From Yamagishiella unicocca (taxonomy: Eukaryota > Chlorophyta > Chlorophyceae > Chlamydomonadales > Volvocaceae), in contig BDSL01000025.1 in NCBI GenBank assembly GCA_003116995.1, positions 1 to 64,000 on the forward strand: DNA of 64,000 nt, given 5' to 3'. The notes below the pieces were generated by a model. The model saw only the letters and a program-made list of their open reading frames with translations. It did not search any database and was not told the DNA's origin. This document shows positions 54,771 through 64,000 of this stretch, piece by piece. The stretch's first letter is position 1, and every line of letters begins with the position of its first letter. The position numbers were made by a program, and so were the translations under genes.

Positions 54771-57133
54771 GGTTAGCAAGGAAAGGAAACCGGTTTGGCG
54801 CCAAAATTAAACCGTGTTGCGAGTGGGGGCGGGGCTTACATGTATCGGGTTTGCTGTGGATGGGCTCACGGGCCCAAGACGAGTATATATTTGGTGCGAG
54901 GCGATGCGGTGCGGCATACTGGACGTATACCGTAGAAGGGATGACCCGACGCAGCACACATACGCTGCTGCACAGGTTACCCAGGCGGCACTGCACGGAA
55001 CTCGCACATTCGAGAGGCGATGCACTGCAGTTAGCTGTCGGATATGACTATGTAGCGCCGTTGGGCGGTTGATGCCTCAGCCATAATCCTGAGTTACAGT
55101 GAGCATACTGCAGGGTACGGGGTGTGTGCCGTTAACCGGATGAGGTTGACGGTGCGATTATGGTCCATCCAGGCGTGCCGCCATGAGTCGGTGGTTGTGG
55201 GGTCATGCGACGGGTGCCTTCTCCCGGGCAATGTGTGCTACATGGCAACGTGCTGGCTTGAACAAAGGCATCATCAGGTTGAGTGGCGAAGAGTACGATA
55301 ACCGAAAGGCATGGCAGCTGACAGCTGCAGTTTGAGAGTGCCGCATTTTTCCACAAGGGCTGCTGGCGCCATGTTGCAGCGGGGCCCGCTTCTGCCCCGC
55401 CCATTTGACCAGACGCTGCAACACGCATAAAATAATCCTCTCGCCTCCGGTTGCGGGTTTATCAAGATAATGAACGCATTAGATAGAGCGCCGCTGAGCG
55501 GCCGCTGCTGGCGGAGAGCAGCATGTTGGCCGGGTTCAGGCACGACGGAGCCGGCAACGTGGTAAAAGATAACCCTTTCGGCCACCAAAGCTACGGCTCT
55601 TGTCGTGAGCATACGGGCAACTTCTACCCACGCCCCCATCCGCCATTGCCCCCGTGTTCCTTGCTACACAGCTTTAGTCAGCGCGGTGCGCCAGACATAG
55701 CTGCATAAACACTGAAAAGGCAGACGCAGAACACTAAAAAGACTCCCTGCATGGCCTCTCCTTGCCGCCTCCTTATTCTACAGCATTCGATCGATCTCGT
55801 CACGGTGGCCCCCACAAACACGTCCAAAGCTCGCCGGGTGCACCCGGTGTGCTTGCGGGGAAAAAGGTGTTCCAAAGAGGTGTCCAAGCTTGCTCGCGCA
55901 AGCCACCAAACCAAGCGGTATTTGCTTCGCGCCGTAGGCTCAAACAAACAGCAGGCGTGAATTGCATACCGACACCCACCCACACCGGCACTGACTCCTT
56001 CATTGCGCCAACACAGCCTTGTGGCCCAAGCCAGTGCTGAGATGCTGGCTGCGCTGTTAAGAACCTCCGGAACTTCCCAAGCACCAAGGACAGCCGCAGC
56101 AGGCCAGATTCCGGCTACATGCCCGGGCCTGATCAAGAGGCCATGTTCAAAGCCGACTACGGGCCAAAGGGCCGACGCATTTCCATATGTAGTCGCCCGG
56201 GCCACTACAGAGGCCGCTCAACCTCGCGCATACGCTACGCGCAACGGGCCCGCCAAGTCCCCAACCCACAAGTCCTGGGGGTGCAACCCATGTCAGCTGC
56301 GCCGCCGCACCCAGGGCAAGAGCGCGCTCCCCGCCGGCAGCAGCACCATCGCCAAACCAACCCCAGCAGGCCGCCATGCCAGGAAACCTGCCAAACCCGC
56401 GAAGCGACACAAGCTCGCCGCCAGGAGGCTGCCAGGATTGGCACATTCAGTTGCTGCGCATTTCATTTTAGAGGCGCAATCCGAGTGCCCAGCAATATCG
56501 TCCCCAGCTGCCTCGCAAGGCACACATCCCTTCCGGTGGGCCCACCAGCTCCTCGCCAGTTGGCCCAGCCGCAACGCATGGAATAACGCTTAAGCAGTCA
56601 GGTGAAGGCGGCAAGTCACTTCCTCGAGGCGGGGTGCGCACAAGCCGGTTTATATTTAGTTTCCATGCATGCATGTTACGAGGAGGAAACACTGTACTCC
56701 ACGAGGCGATCCGATCGGCCACACCAAGCAATGGGGCCCCCGGGACAAGGGCCCCAGTGGGCTTCAGCCCATCGCCGCCTTCTCCCGCTGTGGAGATGCA
56801 ACAGCCTTTCGCCATCCGTGGCTTGACCCCGCCATGGCGGCTAGGACAAGCCCCTGTGCGCACGGCCATGTGGATTCCATTCACCTCTTATGGTTCCTCA
56901 TTTTGTCCGTCAGCGCCATGTCATCACGTAACGCGTTTCTACGTTACCCCCTGTGGCGTGCACACATCTTCTTCCCCCTTTATAGGTTCACGGGCCTCCT
57001 CCCTACAGGTCAGACGCTCGACCAGCCGCCCGCTTCTGGTGTCCTGTCCTGGCAGGTCGCACCCTGGTGTTGGGTCTCACGGCGGCAAGCTTGGCGAGTG
57101 CCGGCCGCCCCGCCCTCTGGGGTGCGTGGGTCA
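54771..57133. other. intergenic, no supported gene
   Basis: A 196-codon plus frame (56003-56593) gives a Lys/Arg/Pro-rich peptide, but a 155-codon frame overlaps it on the same strand and no motif or splice support exists. I leave it uncalled. A ccgccatggcgg palindrome lies at about 56830. Confidence 0.4.
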
Positions 57134-60100
57134 TTACAAGAAGTACGGGTGGATGGAGGTTGGGAACCTGAGCATCAGCACCTCGCGGACATTGCCCGAT
57201 GCCTTATCCTCCACCTGAGCGACGAGGAGAGGCGGCAGCAAGCGGGCGGTGTGGGACACGTCAGCCAACGCACTCGGCGCCCGGCCATCCGAACCGGGGT
57301 TGGACCATAGGGCCCGAATCCTTCATGCAGGGCGATCAACCAGCCAGCACGGTCCCCAGGCGGAGGTGCCAGGTAGGTTACTCACGGGCTCACACGTCCG
57401 GCCCCCTGGCCCAGGCGTTCCTTTCCTGAACACGTCCACCGCGGGCTCTTCTCGCCCATGCCCCTCAAGAGCTCGGAGCCCTTCGTGTCGGCCCAGAACA
57501 GTTCCCAGGTGATATCTGACCCACCTTGGCAACCACGCTGGTCTCGAAGATGCCGTCTCCCTCCACCAAGCTCCGGAAGCTCTTCATGCCGCCACCCACG
57601 CCAAAGTAGTACCGCTTGCCAGCGATGAGGGCCACCCCGTGGGGGGGCTGAAGCAACTGCGGTAGGCAGGAGGGGGGAGGGAGGGCGAAGGGTAAGGTCC
57701 ACACAGGTAGGGGTAGGGAGGCGTTGCCGGGGGATGCGGTGCTGGCGAATGCCCCCCCCAAGCCTGCCCGCGGCGCCAGCCACATCCGACCAGGGGGATC
57801 ACCGATGAGTCATGATGACGGTTGCGGCAATCACAACGATTACGACAATTCCTACAATTACGATGGTTAGCATACTTATAAGCATCATCACCGTGACGAC
57901 GAATCGTGCTGTAACCCCCAGCGGCCTCGCTCCTCCCTCCCGGCGCCCCTCCCCTATGCACCTCTGCGGGCTGAACCCACCCACTGCACGCCACGACCCT
58001 TCAGCCGCTCTCCTGCACTTGCCAGCCGCTAACCAAGGCCCCGTCCTCGCCACCCCGCAGCCGCCACTGCCGTCAGCCGCACTCGCCGCAGCGGCCGCAC
58101 CTGCTTGATGCACTCCAGCAGCCGCTCCTGCGCGGGCACGCTGTAGATGGTCTCCGAGGACAGGATGAGGTCGTAGTGGCCGCCGTAGCCCTTGCCCGTC
58201 AGGTGCTCGCCCACCAGCCGCCAGTCACCGGAGAAGTAGCGGCTGGAGGGGCGAGCGCGAGAGCGCGGCAGGCGTTCCATGTTCGCAATGACGTTGGGCA
58301 TGGTGAGCCGCCGCAGCACCTCCTGGTTGTAATCCTGAGGGGAGGGAGGGCGAGCAGGCGGAGGGGTTCAGAGGGGGGAGCAGGCGGAGGGGTTCAGAGG
58401 GGGGGAGCAGGCGGAGGGGTTCAGAGGGGGGAGCAGGCGGAGGGGTTCAGAGGGGGGGAGCAGGCGGAGGGGTTCAGAGGGGGGAGCAGGCGGAGGGGTT
58501 CAGAGGGGGGGAGCAGGCGGAGGGGTTCAGAGGGGGGAGCAGGCGGAGGGGTTCAGAGGGGGGAGCAGGCGGAGGGGTTCAGAGGGGGGGAGCAGGCGGA
58601 GGGGTTCAGAGGGGGGGAGCAGGCGGAGGGGTTCAGAGGGGGGGAGCAGGCGGAGGGGTTCAGAGGGGGGGAGCAGGCGGAGGGGTTCAGAGGGGGGAGC
58701 AGGCGGAGGGGTTCAGAGGGGGGAGCAGGCGGAGGGGTTCAGAGGGGGGGAGCAGGCGGAGGGGTTCAGAGGGGGGAGCAGGCGGAGGGGTTCAGAGGGG
58801 GGAGCAGGCGGAGGGGTTCAGAGGGGGGAGCAGGCGGAGGGGTTCAGAGGGGGGAGCAGGCGGAGGGGTTCAGAGGGGGGAGCAGGCGGAGGGGTTCAGA
58901 GGGGGGAGCAGGCGGAGGGGTTCAGAGGGGGGAGCAGGCGGAGGGGTTCAGAGGGGGGAGCAGGCGGAGGGGTTCAGAGGGGGGGAGCAGGCGGAGGGGT
59001 TCAGAGGGGGGAGCAGGCGGAGGGGTTCAGAGGGGGGAGCAGGCGGAGGGGTTCAGAGGGGGGGAGCAGGCGGAGGGGTTCAGAGGGGGGGAGCAGGCGG
59101 AGGGGTTCAGAGGGGGGAGCAGGCGGAGGGGTTCAGAGGGGGGGAGCAGGCGGAGGGGTTCAGAGGGGGGGAGCAGGCGGAGGGGTTCAGAGGGGGGAGC
59201 AGGCGGAGGGGTTCAGAGGGGGGAGCAGGCGGAGGGGTTCAGAGGGGGGGAGCAGGCGGAGGGGTTCAGAGGGGGGGGGGGGGGGGAGGGGGTTCAGAGG
59301 GGGGAGCAGGCGGAGGGGTTCAGAGGGGGGAGCAGGCGGAGGGGTTCAGAGGGGGGGAGCAGGCGGAGGGGTTCAGGGGGGGAGCAGGCGGAGGGGTTCA
59401 GAGGGGGGGAGCAGGCGGAGGGGTTCAGAGGGGGGGAGCAGGCGGAGGGGTTCAGAAGGGGGGAGCAGGCGGAGGGGTTCAGAGGGGGGGAGCAGGCGGA
59501 GGGGTTCAGAGGGGGGGAGCAGGCGGAGGGGTTCAGAGGGGGGGAGCAGGCGGAGGGGTTCAGAAGGGGGGAGCAGGCGCGGAGGGACGGAAAGCGTCCG
59601 GGGTTTGGATCTGCGGGCAAAGCAAGCGAGCGGGCCAGGCTGACAGAGCACTGTCTGACACGCTGTGAAATCCACATTGCCCACTAAGGACTGGTCTACC
59701 GCGACTGCTAAATTCTTCGGGAACAGGGAAACCCAACCCGCCAAGCCAGTCGACAGCACGGTCGTTCAGCGGACGGCCCTGGGAGCTCCCACGCAGTATC
59801 CCGCCTGCCGCTTGTCGTCGCTAATTGCCCTGCCCGCACGGCAGACACGTAACCCTCCAGCCCCCGCACACGCACCTGGAAGTGCACCTCCGCCCCGCAC
59901 ATGAGAGCAACGATACCCGGGAGACCGTGCCCGCAGCCCAGCTCCAGAACCTTCTTGCCCTGTGCGACACAATCCAGGAGGGGCCCAAGGTGGGGCGGCT
60001 GACACGTACGTGCATTCATCGTCCCAGGGGGAGCAGCACTTCCGCAAAGACTCGTCGAGCTAGCAGCACGCGGACACCGCTTGCGGGACGTGCATGCGGG

Positions 60101-63036
60101 ACGAGGAGGTGACTGCTGTGCGGGTAGGCTGTCGTGACGGGGTGGAGTTCCGGCTGCTGGGCGACATGGATGCCAGGCAGGACGACGCGGGAGCCTGACA
60201 CATACGATTCCGGAATGCGGCACGCAGGCTTCCTGAGTCCGGCATGTAGGAATTCCATCCATTTTGGAGGTACGACATCCACAATGCCTAGGTACGACAC
60301 ATACGGTACCAACAGACTCCACAGACACTTTTGTATGCTGGCGTTGGCCGCCCCCACTGCATCGTCTCCTTACGTTCGGCCCGTCTTACCCCATCCTACC
60401 CTTACCCTCGATGGAGAGGGTTGGGCCCCTCCTCCCGCAGCAGGGTTCACGGGTTTGCCCCTACCCCACCAGCAGCTGAGGCCCCCGGCTCCGCGTTCCG
60501 TCCCCGAACCCAGTGATGCAACAGCGGAGAAACCCCATAAAGGACTGGCCCGTGAGGCAAACGTTCTGCGCAAGACATATCCGCACGCCCCGGGCCCCAC
60601 AACTCCGCAACGTGGCGTGAGCAGACAAACCATCATGAGCGGACTGATCCCGCACATCCCGGTGTTTGCGCCGTTTTCCGCATCACCACCTCCTAACTAG
60701 CCGGACATTCCGTACGGTAACCCGCCGTCTCGCTCCGTCACCCCGCCATCCCCCCCACACACACATCCGCACAGATCCGGCCACCTCGCTGCCTCTTGCC
60801 CCCTGCAGTCACTGCACTGTATGCGTGAGCTCACCTGCAGTTCCGTAGTCAGTTCCGGAGCCGTTAATACCTGGGCTGGATCCACCCCGTACCGGCTGAG
60901 CAACAGCTGGCTCAGGTCTATTGAGCACTCCCACATCTTGAAGCCGCCTGGCAAGCCAGGGCAGAAGGGCGGCGGACAGGGAGGTGTACATGGTTGGGGG
61001 GGGAGGTTATGTCCGCACCGTGCCGCTGCGAACAACCCCCGCCCCCGTCACCAAACACATATCGCAAACTTGTCTCCCACTAGTAACATTCTCCCTTACT
61101 TCCAGATCGTCTCCATCGGTTTCCTCGTGTTACCCCCCTCCACCTCCGACGGGGCGCGCACGGTCCTACCCAGACGGGGTTGCGCCCGGCGTACTCCGGC
61201 ACCCGGCCAACGCCCCCTGTCAGCCGAAACACCTCGTGGTCACCACCCTCGGCACACTACCGATAAGGCCACAAGGGCGTTGCCACGTCCTTTCCTAACT
61301 TGCTGTGCCTCGTCCCAGCCCTGTGCGCCCAAGCCTTCCCCCTTCCCTCCCTGGCTTCTGCCCAATGCTATGCAATTCAATGACTCCCGCCCTCCTCCGC
61401 CCACGGGTTTCCTTCCAATCCTCCGCCAACCGCCCCGCCTCTTTCCCACCCGCACCCCCTCTCCCCATTCTTAGCCCTCCTCACCCCCCGCCCCCACCCA
61501 GTTTCCGACCCACGAGTCTCCTCTCAACCCACCTTCATATTTCCCCGGCACCAGGTCGCTTGTGGCCACCCGCTGGTCCTCTAGGATGGAGGCGGCCTCC
61601 TCGCTGCTGATGATGCCCTGCAGACCAGGGGGAGGAGGGGAGCGGAGAAGAGGGGGTTGGAGGAGGCGGGTTGAAGGAGACCAGGAGGGTGGGGTGGGGT
61701 GCGGATGCAGGCGCGGGGCTGGCGCGGTGCCGTCGAGGCCTGCGGGCTGGGGGTCAGAGGAAACCCCGTGGACAGCAGACAGGGACCGTATGCTATGTTC
61801 CAGGCAATACGGGGGGGGGAGGCAGAGGCACGTTGGGAGGTCGGGTGCGGCGGGAGGCGCTGCGGAGGAGGAAACGGCGGATGGGGAGGACGTGATGCGT
61901 GGGGCTGCGGCTGCCAGTGTATAACGACGTCACCGTGTCTATGCACCACGCAGCGGCTGGACGCCGCCGTGTGCCCCCGACCCCTCCACCGTCCACACCT
62001 CTCACGCACCATGCGCGTGTGATTTGTACACACGTGCATATGTGTGTAGGGTGCATGTTTACGCCATCGGGCCTCAAGTAACCTCGTGGCCGGGCCGCTG
62101 GTGCGACCTAGGAGAACCAAAATACCTGCACGGCCCCACCACTCCACGCCGTGTAGCCGGGTCTAGCCGGGTCTTCTAGCAAACCCCGCCATGCTATGCC
62201 CGACTGCGAGGACCCTCCCTCCCACCCCCGTCTTTTCTACAACAGTTTTTCCTCGCATCCACGGGTCTTCCTCGAAACCCACCCCCTGTCAGCTGCCCCC
62301 CCTACCCAGTCGTCCGCGTGTGCGTTCATTGGAACCTAGCGTGGCACTCCTCCGCTGCTGCATGAGACCGAGCCAAACCCGAGTACATGCAACTCGATGC
62401 ACCTGTTAGACGCGAACGCACCCCACCGGCACACCAGCCCCTGGCTTGTCCGATCCTGTCCTTCGCCCAACACGCGTACGCTTGACTTGCCACGTCATCG
62501 TCTCCAACCATCTCGTTGGCTGATGATGGCCATCAAACCCTCTTCCCCCCTCCGGTTTCTCACGATTGGAGAAAGGTAAGGCGAGCAGTGCTGCACACCG
62601 AAGGAACTCGACAAGGCCCCAGCCGCATCCGCACGCTTTAGGGCGGCCAGACTGGGCAGCATATGCCGTATGGCTGAGCGTACCTCATACGCAACTTACA
62701 TGTGCCACACATGAGGAGGGGGGAAGGAACAGATTCGCGGGAGAGGGTGGGACAGCGCACCTTTATGAGGTGTAGACCTTCAGCGATGGTTGCTTCCTCA
62801 GTGTAGAAAGGAATGCCCTGAGAAAGTTCGTAGCCGACATTGGGTAACGCCACAGGCGGAGTGCGAAAGGTTTGCCGTGACGATCTGCGTCTGAGCTGCT
62901 AGCTCACCGGTTGCGGCCGGTGAACAAGCTCGCCCGCAGGCTCGCTATAATCCGGAGGACCCTGTTCCTCCTGCACTGTCTCTGACTCCTCTTTCCCAAA
63001 GTTGAACCGGAATGTGGGCTCCGCGCCGTCCGCCAT
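57134..63036 (-). CDS. METTL18: METTL18/HPM1-type protein-histidine N-methyltransferase
   Basis: SAM-dependent enzyme; in yeast and humans it methylates a His of ribosomal protein uL3. Exons 63036-62908, 62817-62761, 61617-61533, 60947-60835, 59959-59876, 58334-58101, 57656-57525 and 57214-57134 join in phase to 304 aa. MADGAEPTFRFNFGKEE is the FxFNF-type start of the family. TSDLVPGKYEGGFKMWECSI is the family hallmark. KKVLELGCGHGLPG (130-143) is SAM motif I, and HFQDYN at 154-159 binds SAM. DLILSSETIYS (211-221) carries the catalytic-region motif, and YYFGVGGG (250-257) is family-specific. The end, VREVLMLRF, matches plant homologues. All signature motifs are intact. Intron 6 (58335-59875) is mostly a minisatellite. 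Divergent from the gene at 63391. Confidence 0.92.
58345..59578. repeat. 26/27-bp minisatellite, roughly 45 copies, in METTL18 intron 6
   Basis: Unit gagcaggcggaggggttcag followed by ag and a run of 5-7 G. Copies differ almost only in G-run length and in rare a/g changes (gttcagaagg near 59455 and 59565). One long G run interrupts it at about 59270-59290. The 26-nt unit rotates the frame, so long open frames (503 codons plus) appear without being genes. Confidence 0.97.
61618..62760. other. METTL18 intron 2
   Basis: Contains a partial dispersed-repeat core (about 62230-62290: cctcgcatccacgggtcttc, ctcgaaaccc) and a purine-rich block (61630-61870). No further exon is needed, since the exons on either side are both phase 0. 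Confidence 0.6.
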
Positions 63037-63390
63037 TACGGCGACCCTGCACCCAAACTCCGCAAAGCTGCTGGTAGTTTAACTGATTAAGACAATATAC
63101 TACTAGGCTACGCAGGTTACTTCGAGTAATCGGCAGGCATGGTGTTGCAGTGCAAAGGACAGCTTGCTAGGTATCCTGCGAAAACACATCAACACAACTT
63201 TTTACTGAGTATTATCGTTCCAGTGAATAGACGAAATGTGTGCTTCGAATCACTGGATGTGGTCCCGCTTGGCAATCCATAAGGCCACACCGTTACTGTC
63301 GTACCATATTGCTGCTGCCTTTTTTTCACCCCTTGCGAGGTTTATTGTTCGCGTGAATATAGGTAACTTAGAGTAGCGTCCTGGTCACAC
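63037..63390. promoter_or_regulatory. short bidirectional promoter region
   Basis: Only 354 bp separate the METTL18 start (minus) from the ATG at 63391 (plus). It is AT-richer than both genes (about 63080-63370). A shared regulatory region is likely but no specific element was identified. Confidence 0.5.
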
Positions 63391-63752
63391 ATGCTTCGCG
63401 TATCTATGCGTGCATCGCGCGTCACCGCTGCCCTGATCTGCGCAATTACGCAGGCAACTGCTAGAACTTCGTGCACGCAACCAATGCTATACCGCACGGC
63501 GACACGGCCGATTTACCAGGCAAGCGTAGGAGTTCCGAAGCTTCCACACCACTCGCGTCTTCCGACCACCGGCACGCGCTTCGGAGGCGTAGAACGGCTT
63601 ATCCACAACCCATTGTATCCCAAAGAATATTTAGCGCGGAGCCTGCAGCACGCGACGCCCGTGTGTCAAGCTTCTCCTGCAACCACAACCGCCGCGACTG
63701 CTCCCATGTCGACGACAGCCTCCGGCCTCACCCCCGACCCGGTGTCTTACCT
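63391..63752 (+). CDS. first exon of an unrecognised organelle-targeted protein (partial)
   Basis: Starts MLRVSMRASRVTAALICAIT, an Arg/Ala/Thr-rich leader of plastid or mitochondrial type. It runs 120 residues to TASGLTPDPVSY, where ct|gtgagt forms a good donor. The mature domain is beyond the window. A following exon may begin near 63890 or later, and the last bases (frame VLIRRLADPPLLAPKP) look coding, but the joint is not resolved. Function unknown. Confidence 0.6.
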
Positions 63753-64000
63753 GTGAGTACCTCATGTGCCACAATCGGGTCCAATCTTCGCGATTGGCCA
63801 GTGGACAAGCCCGGCGAGGGTTCACAGGCGCTACACATGTGGCAACGTACCAACCACGCATCGTCGGCGATCCCTGTCGGAGCCGCATTACCGCAGTGCC
63901 GGGCTGCTGTGCGCCACGCCACACGCTGGCAACTTCACGGCTCTCCCCCGGTGCTCATCCGCCGCCTGGCGGACCCGCCGCTCCTGGCCCCCAAGCCACT

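Noticed and set aside
56003..56593. 196-codon plus frame
   Set aside because: Basic low-complexity peptide, overlapping second open frame, no splice or motif support.
58345..59578. CRISPR-like regular array
   Set aside because: No distinct spacers: units are contiguous and near-identical, and the locus is a eukaryotic intron.
58176..59687. 503-codon plus-strand open frame
   Set aside because: It runs through the 26/27-bp minisatellite antisense to METTL18; the frame rotates through the repeat and all frames are open.

Overview
This looks like nuclear DNA of a chlorophycean green alga, most likely volvocine. The exons are GC-rich with GC-ending codons. Introns are GT-AG with GTGAGT- or GTGCGT-type donors, and TGTAA-type polyadenylation signals occur. 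A gene for mitochondrial ND3 carries an N-terminal presequence and spliceosomal introns; nuclear nad3 is a known peculiarity of Chlorophyceae. I cannot name the species. Gene models below were built by hand from open frames, splice sites and phase agreement, without any search or transcript data.

Positions 1 to about 28 kb are repeat-dominated. They hold G-rich satellites with tRNA-derived SINE-like heads (1-6.4 kb) and an eroded unknown coding region (about 7-8.2 kb). At least eight copies of a dispersed repeat share a core of about 75 bp. A 5'-truncated LINE with an 11-bp target duplication sits inside one of these repeats (24.6-25.6 kb), and GGC/GAG low-complexity DNA fills 26-27.2 kb. A few isolated exons survive here: a terminal exon at 1668-1832, exon-like pieces at 17.4-19.0 and 21.4 kb, and the end of a protein kinase at 22.8-23.3 kb.

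From 28.6 to 64 kb the window is gene-dense. In order: NUO3 (ND3, minus); plastid-type ribose-phosphate pyrophosphokinase (plus); an ARGLU1-like SR/coiled-coil splicing protein (minus, convergent with the previous gene); an unrecognised 11-exon gene encoding 676 aa (plus); an unrecognised intronless 458-aa gene with a duplicated tryptophan motif (minus); a two-exon DUF1772-like membrane protein (plus); METTL18/HPM1 protein-histidine methyltransferase (minus) with a 1.2-kb minisatellite in one intron; and the first exon of a gene leaving the window (plus).

The genes are unrelated housekeeping functions (respiration, PRPP supply, RNA processing, ribosomal protein methylation); there is no operon-like or pathway clustering. 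Two divergent pairs (NUO3/PRS, METTL18/63.4-kb gene) and one convergent pair (PRS/ARGLU1) may share control regions. The least described items are the 676-aa and 458-aa proteins, the five-copy repeat confined to intron 6 of the 676-aa gene, and the dispersed repeat family.
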